64,000 nt of DNA from Kaistia granuli DSM 23481 (lineage in GTDB: Bacteria > Pseudomonadota > Alphaproteobacteria > Rhizobiales > Kaistiaceae): NCBI RefSeq assembly GCF_000380505.1, contig NZ_AQYH01000006.1, positions 434,001 to 498,000 on the forward strand. The letters run 5' to 3'. Position 1 is the stretch's first letter. Each line of letters opens with the position of its first letter. Position numbers and translations under genes: made by a program. A model generated the notes under the pieces. The model searched no databases. It saw only the letters and a program-made list of their open reading frames with translations, and was not told where the DNA came from. Positions 56,070 through 64,000 of the stretch are shown piece by piece.

Positions 56070-56570
56070 TCAATCCTCGACGGCGATCACCGCCTCGATC
56101 TCGACCGTGATCCGGTTCGGCAGCGACCCCATGCCGACCGCCGAGCGCGCATGGCGCCCCCTTTCCTCGCCAAACACGGCCAGGAACAGGTCCGAACAGC
56201 CATTGATCACCTGCGGGTGGGCGGTGAAATCCGGCACGGCGTTGACCATGCCCAGCAACTTGACCACCCGGCGCACCTTGTCGAGCGAGCCGAGCGCCTC
56301 CTGCATGACGGCGAGCAGGTTGATGCCGGTGATGCGGGCGTGCTGGTAGGCCTCATCGAGCGTCACGTCGGCGCCGACGCGGCCGTGATGCTCGAAGCCG
56401 TCCGGCTGCATCGGCCCCTGTCCCGACAGGAACAGCAGATTGCCCTCGCGCACGAAGGTGACAAAATTGGCAACCGGCGGCGGCGGCGGCGGCAAGACGA
56501 TTCCCAACGCCCGCAACCGCGCCTGCGGCGAACCACCCTCGGCGGCGGCGTTGGTGATAGTGTCGCTCAT
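56070..56570 (-). CDS. RidA/YjgF-family enamine/imine deaminase-like protein
   Basis: 166 residues, longer than RidA (about 128) by an N-terminal extension with a PPPPPP run. The RidA fold is seen in LLFLSGQGPMQPDGF, QARITGINLL-like QHARITGINLLAVMQEALGSLDKVRRVVKLLGMVN and GSLPNRITVEIEAVIA; the Arg in PNRITVEIEA is not at the usual RidA position of the catalytic Arg, so activity may differ. Its partner may be the PLP dehydratase at 62966, which would release an enamine. It is divergent from the SDR at 56814. Confidence 0.85.
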   Translation of the reverse strand: MSDTITNAAAEGGSPQARLRALGIVLPPPPPPVANFVTFVREGNLLFLSGQGPMQPDGFEHHGRVGADVTLDEAYQHARITGINLLAVMQEALGSLDKVRRVVKLLGMVNAVPDFTAHPQVINGCSDLFLAVFGEERGRHARSAVGMGSLPNRITVEIEAVIAVED

Positions 56571-57617
<1,047 letters not shown>

Positions 57618-57644
57618 AGGCGGCGACCCACTTCCGGTCGGCGC

Positions 57645-58385
57645 TCAGATGATGGAGGGCGGGCATTGCAGACGGTTGACGCAGGCCAGCGCCAGTTCGG
57701 CGTGACGGTGCCCGTCCTTCAGGGTGAAGGCGAGATGACCGGGAAGCAGCGTGTCGAACTCCAGTGCCGCCAGCGTCCGGACGCTCTCGCAGATGGCGGC
57801 GATATCGCAATCGACGATGTTCTGGATCGCCACCTTGCCGCCATGGAACAGCGCGTCGCCGCCGACCAGCATGCGCCGCCGCGGCGTCGTCACCAGATAG
57901 GAGACATGGTCGCGGCTATGGCCGGGCGTCGGGATCATCCGCACCGAGACATCGCCAAAGCGAATTTCCTCGTCCGGCTGCCAGACGCGGTCGACCGGAC
58001 AGGCGTGATAGGCATAGTCCATCGGATAGACGCCGCCCCGCTTCGCCTTGCCAAGGCTGATGCCCTCCTCGTCGCCAGTCGCCACCATCGCCGCCGTGGC
58101 GGCGCCGGCATGCACGGCGAGGCCGAGCCGATCGCGCAGGGCCGCCGCGCCACCGGAATGATCGGCATGGCCATGGGTGAGGAACAGATGGCGGATCCGG
58201 GTGGGATCGATGCCGTCCTCGGCCAGAACGTCGAACACCTGTCCCGGATACCGACCTGCGCCGGCGTCGAACATCAGCCAGCCGTCTTCGGCGGCGACCA
58301 GGAACACATTGCAGTCGAACGCGTCGGTCAGGTCGAATCCGCCGCCGCCGCTCATCACCAGATGGAGCCCCGCCTCGATCCGCAT
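57645..58385 (-). CDS. Metallo-beta-lactamase-fold hydrolase
   Basis: 246 residues. Zinc motif THGHADHSGG, third His in PTPGHSRDHVSY, Asp in GGDALF, and LLPGH at the end: a complete MBL site, probably a thioesterase, lactonase or glyoxalase-like hydrolase. ATG 58385 has GGAG 6 bases upstream; GTG 58397 is an alternative. It is divergent from the deacylase gene at 58514. Confidence 0.87.
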   Translation of the reverse strand: MRIEAGLHLVMSGGGGFDLTDAFDCNVFLVAAEDGWLMFDAGAGRYPGQVFDVLAEDGIDPTRIRHLFLTHGHADHSGGAAALRDRLGLAVHAGAATAAMVATGDEEGISLGKAKRGGVYPMDYAYHACPVDRVWQPDEEIRFGDVSVRMIPTPGHSRDHVSYLVTTPRRRMLVGGDALFHGGKVAIQNIVDCDIAAICESVRTLAALEFDTLLPGHLAFTLKDGHRHAELALACVNRLQCPPSII

Positions 58386-58513
58386 CTCCGTCTCCACTCC
58401 CTTTCCTCGACCCGGACGCCCCACACGGCGATGCTGGGATCGAGATTGCCCTGAACGCTCCAACAAGACTGCGCCAAGCGCAGCCGAAAACCGCATCGCG
58501 AAGGATCTCACAA
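58386..58513. promoter_or_regulatory. Divergent promoter region, MBL-fold and deacylase genes
   Basis: 128 bases. I do not find the IclR-locus motif here. GAAGGATCTC lies before the deacylase ATG as its ribosome site. Confidence 0.5.
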
Positions 58514-59518
58514 ATGCATACGGGTGCCTTTTCCGACATCGACTGGGACAAGGACGGCAAGCAGGTCGGCTTCTTCAGCTTCCCCTATTCGATCGATCGC
58601 TCGCCCTACTACCAGATCAAGATGCCGGTCTGCCGGATCCGCAATGGCGACGGCCCCAGCCTGGTGCTGATGGCCGGCAACCATGGCGACGAATATGAGG
58701 GCGAGCTGACACTGCTGAAGGCGATCCGGCTGATCGAGGCGTCCGACATCAGCGGCGCGCTCACCATCCTGCCGGCGGCGAACACGCCGGCCGTCATGGC
58801 GGCGAAACGCTGCTCGCCCTTCGACGGCGGCAACATGAACCGCTCGTTTCCGGGCAACCCCTATGGCGGGCCGACCCAGCGCATGGCCCACTACATCGAG
58901 CACGAGATCTTCCCGCGCCATGACGTCGTGCTCGACCTGCATTCGGGCGGCACCAGCATGGACCACCTGATCTGCAGCCTGATCGAACGGCTCGGCGACG
59001 GCGAGCGCTACGCGCGAGGCCTCGAACTGATGCGATCGATGCGCCTGCCCTATGGCATGATCGCCGACAATGGTCCGGATTCGCCGACGTCGATGGCGGC
59101 GGCGCTGCGCGCCGGCTGCATCGCGCTTTCCGGCGAGTTCGGCGGTGGCGCCACCGCCACCAAGACGACGATGGCCGTGACCCAGCGCGCCGTCGACAAT
59201 CTGCTGCAGGCGGTCGGCATCACCAGCCGCCCGATCCTCTACCTCGATGCCGATCGTGGCCCCGAGACAACAGTGCTTTCCACCGGCGGCCAGTCGCTGT
59301 TCGTCTATGCCGAGCGCGAAGGCTGGTTCGAGCCGGCCGTCGATATCGGCGACACGGTCGAGGCAGGCGCCATCGCCGGCTGGCTGCACGATCTCGAGCG
59401 GCCGCTCGAAGAACCCGAAGTGCTGCGCTTCGCGGAAGGCGGCATCGTGCTGTCGCGCCGCCTGCACACGCACAGCCAGTCGGGAGACTGCCTGATGAAC
59501 CTCGCGCGGTTCGACTGA
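58514..59518 (+). CDS. Succinylglutamate desuccinylase/aspartoacylase family, DoeB-like deacylase
   Basis: 334 residues. The zinc site is NHGDEYEGE (H57, E60) with the third ligand in LDLHSGG; NMNRSFPG is the substrate arginine loop. A C-terminal beta-rich domain (about 240-330) is complete. This length and layout are those of DoeB, which removes acetate from N-acetyl-diaminobutyrate in ectoine breakdown, but related proteins deacylate other N-acyl amino acids. Neighbours are an MBL-fold hydrolase and a PLP dehydratase. Whether the locus acts on ectoine is open: no DoeA-like partner is close. Confidence 0.85.
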   Translation: MHTGAFSDIDWDKDGKQVGFFSFPYSIDRSPYYQIKMPVCRIRNGDGPSLVLMAGNHGDEYEGELTLLKAIRLIEASDISGALTILPAANTPAVMAAKRCSPFDGGNMNRSFPGNPYGGPTQRMAHYIEHEIFPRHDVVLDLHSGGTSMDHLICSLIERLGDGERYARGLELMRSMRLPYGMIADNGPDSPTSMAAALRAGCIALSGEFGGGATATKTTMAVTQRAVDNLLQAVGITSRPILYLDADRGPETTVLSTGGQSLFVYAEREGWFEPAVDIGDTVEAGAIAGWLHDLERPLEEPEVLRFAEGGIVLSRRLHTHSQSGDCLMNLARFD

Positions 59519-59804
59519 CCCGCGGCGGGGCAAAGCGGACCGCCCCAGGGGACGGTTCGAACAAGGGAGGTTCATCGCGGCGCACTCTGCGGTGACGATC
59601 ATCGGTTCGACAACGGGGTCTTGACCCGCAAGGTCACCATGCTAGGCTTCCGTTGTAATGAATTCAATTATACAATTATGGAATAACTAGATCTTCATCG
59701 TCGTGCAACGGCGGACTTCAAGGCGCGGCAGGGGCGATGCCCCGAAGCCAAACCGACCGACCGGCGCGACAGAGCAGCTTCCAGATCAACAACCGGGGAA
59801 CGAC
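59519..59804. promoter_or_regulatory. Promoter region of the ATPase-less importer operon
   Basis: 286 bases without a supported gene. IclR-locus motif copy C lies at 59657-59685; the region around it is AT-rich. The gene start at 59805 has CGGGGA upstream. Confidence 0.65.
59657..59685 (-). promoter_or_regulatory. IclR-locus motif, copy C (inverted)
   Basis: On the reverse strand it reads TATTCCATAATTGTATAATT followed by GAATTCATT, matching copies A and B at the 19 shared positions. It lies 119 bases before the binding-protein start. Confidence 0.8.
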
Positions 59805-61139
59805 ATGTTGAGATCCAAATTCAAGTCGGCGGCGGCCGCCCTTCTCGCCACGGCGCTGTCCAGTTCGGCCGCCTTCGCCGACATCACCATCCTGGCATGG
59901 CCGGGCGAGCCTTCGGAATCGGCCTTCCGCAAGGTACTCGACCTCTACAACTCGACCGAGGGCACCAAGAACAATTCGAAGGCCTCGGTGATCTATTTCA
60001 GCCAGCAGGGCTTCAAGGAGAAGATGCTGGCCGACGTCGCCGCGGGCTCGAAGGAATTCGACGTCATGCTGACCTCGACCTACGATGTCGGACTGTACGC
60101 GCCCTTCATGACGCCGATCGACGACCTGATCACCGACAAGGTCTATGACGTCATCTCGAAGAACGCGATCGAGACGCAGAAGTACGAAGGCAAGACATAC
60201 GGCATCCCGACCGACCTGAGCCTGCACTTCCTGTACTATCGCAAGGACCTGATCGACCAGCTCAACACCGATCCGGCCTGGAAGGCGAAATACGAGGAGA
60301 TCTCGGAGAAGATCCTCGGCAAGAAGCTGTCGCCGAAGCCGGCTGACCAGTGGGACTGGGACGATTTCATCGCCTCGGCGCTGTTCTTCACCAAGTCGAT
60401 CAATCCCGACAGCCCGGTCCGCTACGGCACCGTGCTGCAGATGAAGAACCTGCTCTACAACATCATGCTGTGGCAGGGCACCGTCGCCTCCAATGGCGGC
60501 GACTGGCGCGACAAGGACGGCAACATCACCGTCGACTCCCCCGCCTACAAGCGCGGCCTCGAGATCTACAAGATCATCACCGACAACGAGGCGACCCCGG
60601 GCGACAGCTCGACCTATGAATATGGCGAGGCCAACAGCGTCTTCGGCGCCGGCCAGGTCGCGTTCATGCTGCAGTGGAACGCCGCCGTGCCGGAGTTCAG
60701 CAACGCCACGAAATATCCGATCGTCGCCGGCAAGCTCGGCCTTTCCCACGAGCCGGCCGGCTCGGAAGGCCCGAAGACCCATTTCCACAGCCTCGGCCTC
60801 GGCCTCAACAAGAACTCCGAGAAGCAGGACGAGGCGAAGGCCTTCCTGGCCTGGCTGGCGACGGCCGAGCCGATGAAGCTCTACGCCAAGGAAGGCGGCT
60901 CGCCGCCGCTGGCCGCGGGCCCGATGGCGGAAATCGCCGGCGACCGGCCGGAAATGGTGCTGATGGGCGAGCATGCCGCCAAATACGGCTTCGTCATGAA
61001 TGGCAGCACCAGCGCCAAGGCGCTGAGCATCTACACCAACATGGCCGAGAACTTCACCGGCTACTGGACGGGCGAGATCGAGCAGGACGAGGCGATCGCC
61101 AATGTCGTCGCCGACATGAAAAAGGCTTTCACTCCCTAA
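59805..61139 (+). CDS. Carbohydrate-type periplasmic binding protein
   Basis: 444 residues with a signal peptide (1-24, AALLATALSSSAAFA) and family 1 binding-protein layout: ITILAWPGEPSESAFRKVLDLYN, GIPTDLSLHFLYYRKDLID, and GQVAFMLQWNAAVPEFSN. The ATG at 59805 is the first with a ribosome site; upstream in-frame codons give an Arg-rich stretch. The substrate is not readable; the neighbours suggest an N-acylated or amino-containing compound rather than a plain sugar. A 13-bp hairpin follows. Confidence 0.9.
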   Translation: MLRSKFKSAAAALLATALSSSAAFADITILAWPGEPSESAFRKVLDLYNSTEGTKNNSKASVIYFSQQGFKEKMLADVAAGSKEFDVMLTSTYDVGLYAPFMTPIDDLITDKVYDVISKNAIETQKYEGKTYGIPTDLSLHFLYYRKDLIDQLNTDPAWKAKYEEISEKILGKKLSPKPADQWDWDDFIASALFFTKSINPDSPVRYGTVLQMKNLLYNIMLWQGTVASNGGDWRDKDGNITVDSPAYKRGLEIYKIITDNEATPGDSSTYEYGEANSVFGAGQVAFMLQWNAAVPEFSNATKYPIVAGKLGLSHEPAGSEGPKTHFHSLGLGLNKNSEKQDEAKAFLAWLATAEPMKLYAKEGGSPPLAAGPMAEIAGDRPEMVLMGEHAAKYGFVMNGSTSAKALSIYTNMAENFTGYWTGEIEQDEAIANVVADMKKAFTP

Positions 61140-61159
61140 GCCCCACGCCTGCGATCCAC

Positions 61160-61188
61160 GAACTGCCGCGGGCCTCCCGCGGCAGTTC
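61160..61188 (+). promoter_or_regulatory. Strong hairpin after the binding-protein gene
   Basis: GAACTGCCGCGGG and CCCGCGGCAGTTC form a perfect 13-bp stem with a CCT loop, 20 bases after the stop and 17 before the permease start, with CCCC after it rather than T. It fits message protection or partial attenuation. Confidence 0.72.
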
Positions 61189-61205
61189 CCCGCCCCGGAG
61201 CGAGA

Positions 61206-62081
61206 ATGTCCAACGCGACCAGTTTCGAGATGAAGGAGCGCGCCGCGGCCCGCGTCCTGCTCGTCCCCCTCTGCCTGTTCATGGCGGCGCTGCTGGGTTT
61301 CCCGACCCTGATCAATCTCTGGTATTCGTTCAGCGACGTCTCGTTCCAGAACATGATCGGCAGCTTTGTCGGTCTGGACAACTACGCCGCCGCGCTCAGC
61401 AATCCAAAGATGTGGCAGGCGCTCGGCTTCTCGCTGAAATTCGCCGTCATCTGCACCACGCTCCAGGTCGTGGCCGCCCTGGTCCTCGTCTTCATCCTGC
61501 ATCCGCTCCTGGCGAAGCGCCCGTGGATGACCGCCATTCTGATGCTGCCGATGATGGTGTCGCCAGCGCTGATGGGCGTCATGTACCGGCTGATCCTGAA
61601 CGAGTTCACCGGCCCCATCCCCGTTTATCTCGAGATGATGGGCTACGGCGTCAATTTCCTCGGCCGTGGCAACATCTACAAGACCGTCGTCGCCATCGAG
61701 GTGTTGCAGTGGACGCCCTTCGCGTTCCTGATCCTTTTGACGGCGCGCCAGACCATTTCCTATGAGCTGGAGGAAGCCGCCGCCGTCGACGGCGCCACCG
61801 GTTTCCGCTCCACCCTGCACATCCTGCTGCCGATGATGAAGCCGGCGCTGGTGATCGTCGTCTTCGTGCGCTTCATCGACAGCTTCCGGGTCTTCGACCA
61901 CATCTACGTGCTGACCGGCGGCGGTCCCGGCAACCTGACCACCTCGATCAGCATCTACATCTACAAGCTGTTCTTCGTGCAGAACACGCTTGGCGAGGCG
62001 GTCGCCGTCTCGATCCTGCTGCTGATGATGTCGCTTGCCCTGATCGTGGCGGCGATGCGCCTCGTCGTCCGGAGAAACTGA
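61206..62081 (+). CDS. Carbohydrate-type ABC importer permease (MalF type)
   Basis: 291 residues, six membrane segments, coupling loop EEAAAVDGATGFRSTLHILLPMMKPAL. GGAGCGAG precedes the start. It pairs with the permease one base downstream. Confidence 0.92.
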   Translation: MSNATSFEMKERAAARVLLVPLCLFMAALLGFPTLINLWYSFSDVSFQNMIGSFVGLDNYAAALSNPKMWQALGFSLKFAVICTTLQVVAALVLVFILHPLLAKRPWMTAILMLPMMVSPALMGVMYRLILNEFTGPIPVYLEMMGYGVNFLGRGNIYKTVVAIEVLQWTPFAFLILLTARQTISYELEEAAAVDGATGFRSTLHILLPMMKPALVIVVFVRFIDSFRVFDHIYVLTGGGPGNLTTSISIYIYKLFFVQNTLGEAVAVSILLLMMSLALIVAAMRLVVRRN

Positions 62082-62082
62082 G

Positions 62083-62928
62083 ATGATCGTCTCCCGCCGC
62101 AGCCGCTTCGACAGCGTCCTTCACGCCTCGCGCTGGGTTGTCTTCGTCGCCGTCGCGCTTCTGGTCAATTTCCCGGTCCTGTCGACCATCCTGACCTCGT
62201 TCAAGACCAATGCGGATATCAACGCCTATCCGCCGAAGTGGATCTTCGAGCCGACGCTCGAGCACTACCGCGCCGTGCTCGCCTCGCCGAACATCGACTA
62301 TTCGCACTACATCATGAACTCGATCGTCATCGCGACGGTGGGCACCATTTTCGCCATCGTTCTGACACTGCCGGCCGCCTATGCCATGGCGCGCCAGCGC
62401 GTCGGCAGCAGCTGGCTGCTGCCGCTGATCACCAACCTGCGCGCCCTGCCGCTGATCATCTTCGCGATCCCGTTCTACTTCATGTACAAGCAGGTCGGCC
62501 TGCTCGACACCCGGCTCGGCCTGGCGCTGATTGCCTGCGTCATCAACATCCCGATCGCGCTGGTGCTGTTCGTCGGCTTCGTGCAGGACGTGCCGCGCGA
62601 GCTCGACGACGCGGCCAAGATCGACGGCGCCTCGATGTGGAAGACGCTCTGGCACGTCGTGCTGCCGCTGAGCCGCCCCGTCATGCTCGCCGTCTTCCTG
62701 CTCTCCTTCATCTACAGCTGGAACGAGTTCCTGTTCGGCCTGATCCTGACGACCAAGAGCGCCGTGCCGGTGACAGTCGGCGCCACCTTCTTCGTCACCT
62801 CGCGCGGCATCGAATGGGGTCCGACGGCCGCCGCCATGACGATCGGCATCCTGCCGCCGCTGATCCTCGGCCTGTTCGCCTATCCCTATATCGGCAAGTC
62901 GATGCTTGCCGGCGCGGTCAAGGGCTGA
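62083..62928 (+). CDS. Carbohydrate-type ABC importer permease (MalG type)
   Basis: 281 residues, six membrane segments, coupling loop DDAAKIDGASMWKTLWHVVLPLSRPVM. No ATPase gene follows within the window; the next gene is the PLP dehydratase. The importer must use an ATPase from beyond the right edge or share the MalK-type ATPase encoded at 36665. Confidence 0.92.
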   Translation: MIVSRRSRFDSVLHASRWVVFVAVALLVNFPVLSTILTSFKTNADINAYPPKWIFEPTLEHYRAVLASPNIDYSHYIMNSIVIATVGTIFAIVLTLPAAYAMARQRVGSSWLLPLITNLRALPLIIFAIPFYFMYKQVGLLDTRLGLALIACVINIPIALVLFVGFVQDVPRELDDAAKIDGASMWKTLWHVVLPLSRPVMLAVFLLSFIYSWNEFLFGLILTTKSAVPVTVGATFFVTSRGIEWGPTAAAMTIGILPPLILGLFAYPYIGKSMLAGAVKG

Positions 62929-62965
62929 TCGCCCGCACCCGTCGCTCGTCTCAACGGTGAAATCC

Positions 62966-63907
62966 ATGCAACCGACCGCCTATACCGACGCCGCCCGCCG
63001 CATCCATGGCCATGTCCGCCGCACGCCGCTGGTGCCGGCGGCGCCCTCCCCGCGCCCGACCGACAAGGCCGAACTCTGGTTCAAGCCGGAATGCCTGCAG
63101 GTGTCCGGCTCGTTCAAGGCGCGCGGCGCCTTCAACGGCGTATTGTCGCTGCCGGAGGCCGTGCGGGCGCGCGGCGTCGTCACCGCGTCCGGCGGCAATT
63201 TCGGCGCGGCGATCGCCTATGCGGCCGAGCAGCTCGGCGTGCCGGCCAGCATCTGCGTGATGACGACCTCCACCGAACTCGCCCGCAAGCGCATCGCGTC
63301 CTATGGCGCCGAGCTGCATGTCGTCGGCCAGTTCTGGGATCTGTCCTGGGAGGCCGGCCGCAAGCTCGCGGAAGAACGAGGTGGCGCCCTGCTCCACCCC
63401 TTCGCCGACGAGGCGACAATCGCCGGCCAGGGCACGATCGGGCTCGAGATCCTCGACGACATGCCTGACGTCGACACCGTCGTCGTCTCGATCGGCGGCG
63501 GCGGATTGATCGCCGGCATCGCCGAGGCGATCAAGCAGCGAAAGCCGGGCGTGCGCGTCGTCGGCGTCGAGACCGTCGGCTGCCCGACGCTCTACGAGGC
63601 CCGCAAGGCCGGCCATCCGGTGATGCTCGAAAACGTCGTCACCAACGTGCCGATCCTCGCGGCCCGCTCCACCGAGCCGATCAATTTCGAGATCATCGAG
63701 CGCTGCGTCGACGAGATCGTGCTGGTGCCGGAGGACGAGCCGGTCGGCGCGGCGGAATGGATGTGGAAGAACACCGGCCTCGCCGTCGAGCTCGGCGCCG
63801 CCACGGCGGCCGCCGCTGTCCTCAACGGGCACGTCAAGGTCGCGCCGGGCGAGAAGACGGTCGTCGTGCTGTGCGGCAGCGGCAATGACGGGCTCGGGCT
63901 GAAATAG
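62966..63907 (+). CDS. Threonine/serine dehydratase-like PLP enzyme (fold type II)
   Basis: 313 residues. The internal Lys is in GSFKARGAFN, ASGGNFGAAIAYAA is the substrate/Asn loop, SIGGGGLIAG binds the PLP phosphate, and VVLCGSGNDG ends the domain. There is no C-terminal ACT regulatory domain, so it is of the catabolic or serine-racemase/EutB-like type. It would remove water and ammonia from a hydroxyamino acid, releasing an enamine that the RidA-like protein at 56070 could hydrolyse. The start has a weak ribosome site. It follows the permease by 37 bases. Confidence 0.88.
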   Translation: MQPTAYTDAARRIHGHVRRTPLVPAAPSPRPTDKAELWFKPECLQVSGSFKARGAFNGVLSLPEAVRARGVVTASGGNFGAAIAYAAEQLGVPASICVMTTSTELARKRIASYGAELHVVGQFWDLSWEAGRKLAEERGGALLHPFADEATIAGQGTIGLEILDDMPDVDTVVVSIGGGGLIAGIAEAIKQRKPGVRVVGVETVGCPTLYEARKAGHPVMLENVVTNVPILAARSTEPINFEIIERCVDEIVLVPEDEPVGAAEWMWKNTGLAVELGAATAAAAVLNGHVKVAPGEKTVVVLCGSGNDGLGLK

Positions 63908-64000
63908 CGCCCGCCAGTCTGGCTCAGCCGGGCAACACGCTCGCTGTCATCAAGTCAGTTCTGTTGCATCTGGTTTGAGCAAGGCGTTGGCAACGACGAC
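63908..64000. other. Right-edge non-coding stretch
   Basis: 93 bases after the dehydratase stop. I see no gene or terminator in it before the window ends. Confidence 0.5.

Noticed and set aside
63961-63980. A GTTCTGTTGCATC-like stretch resembling an IS6-type terminal repeat at the right edge
   Set aside because: It is too short and imperfect, and no transposase is visible before the window ends.

Overview
The window is high-GC DNA from an alphaproteobacterium, most likely of the order Hyphomicrobiales (rhizobia-like). I base this on the codon use, the density of ABC importers, the gene families, and a mobile-palindrome repeat (GATCCCGGCCTTCGCCGGGA type) common in that order; the genus cannot be fixed from the sequence. 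It reads as a catabolic island. Five ABC importers of different classes sit next to regulators of different families (two GntR/FCD, one RpiR, one IclR) and the enzymes they probably feed. I see no rRNA, tRNA, CRISPR array or intact insertion sequence.

Layout. (1) 1-11205: a divergent sugar locus. Leftward are a sugar-isomerase N-terminus cut by the window edge, an SGNH hydrolase and an enolase-superfamily dehydratase. Rightward are an Rbs-type importer, a FadR-type GntR regulator, a Gfo/Idh/MocA oxidoreductase, a TIM-barrel isomerase, two SDRs, an acetoacetate-decarboxylase-family protein and a rhamnose-mutarotase homologue. Two nearly identical palindromic operators lie in the divergent promoter. 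(2) 11319-14546: small housekeeping or hypothetical genes (XRE regulator, acidic protein, FUSC transporter, DUF983), closed by a strong bidirectional terminator. (3) 14631-27529: a nitrogen-compound locus with a class III aminotransferase, two paralogous cysteine hydrolases, an RpiR regulator, a glutamine-synthetase-like ligase, an N-formylglutamate-amidohydrolase-like enzyme, a complete Liv-type importer, a cyclase/formamidase and a desulfurase-like PLP enzyme. (4) 27793-32519: the SbcCD-like pair YhaN-YhaO, with palindromic repeats at its 3' side.

(5) 33022-41776: a hexuronate/mannonate locus (uxuA, kdgK, eda, an SDR, a MalK-type importer and a GntR regulator). The same 16-base operator lies upstream of both transcription units. 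(6) 41895-55134: an FMN reductase, then a leftward M24 peptidase-like and hydantoinase/oxoprolinase set (HyuA plus two different HyuB subunits), divergent from a Dpp/Opp-type importer. (7) 55238-63907: an IclR-controlled locus with a RidA-family protein, an SDR, a metallo-beta-lactamase-fold hydrolase, a DoeB-like deacylase, a carbohydrate-type importer without its own ATPase and a threonine-dehydratase-like PLP enzyme. A 29-base motif occurs upstream of three of its transcription units, once in inverted orientation.

How the parts work together. Locus 5 has a clear pathway: mannonate to 2-keto-3-deoxygluconate to KDPG to pyruvate plus glyceraldehyde 3-phosphate. Loci 1, 3, 6 and 7 look like complete import-plus-catabolism modules whose substrates I cannot name. 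Locus 1 most resembles a deoxysugar pathway with an unusual decarboxylase-family enzyme. Locus 7 couples an enamine-forming dehydratase with a RidA-type deaminase. Strong hairpins directly after the solute-binding-protein gene recur in four of the five transporter operons.
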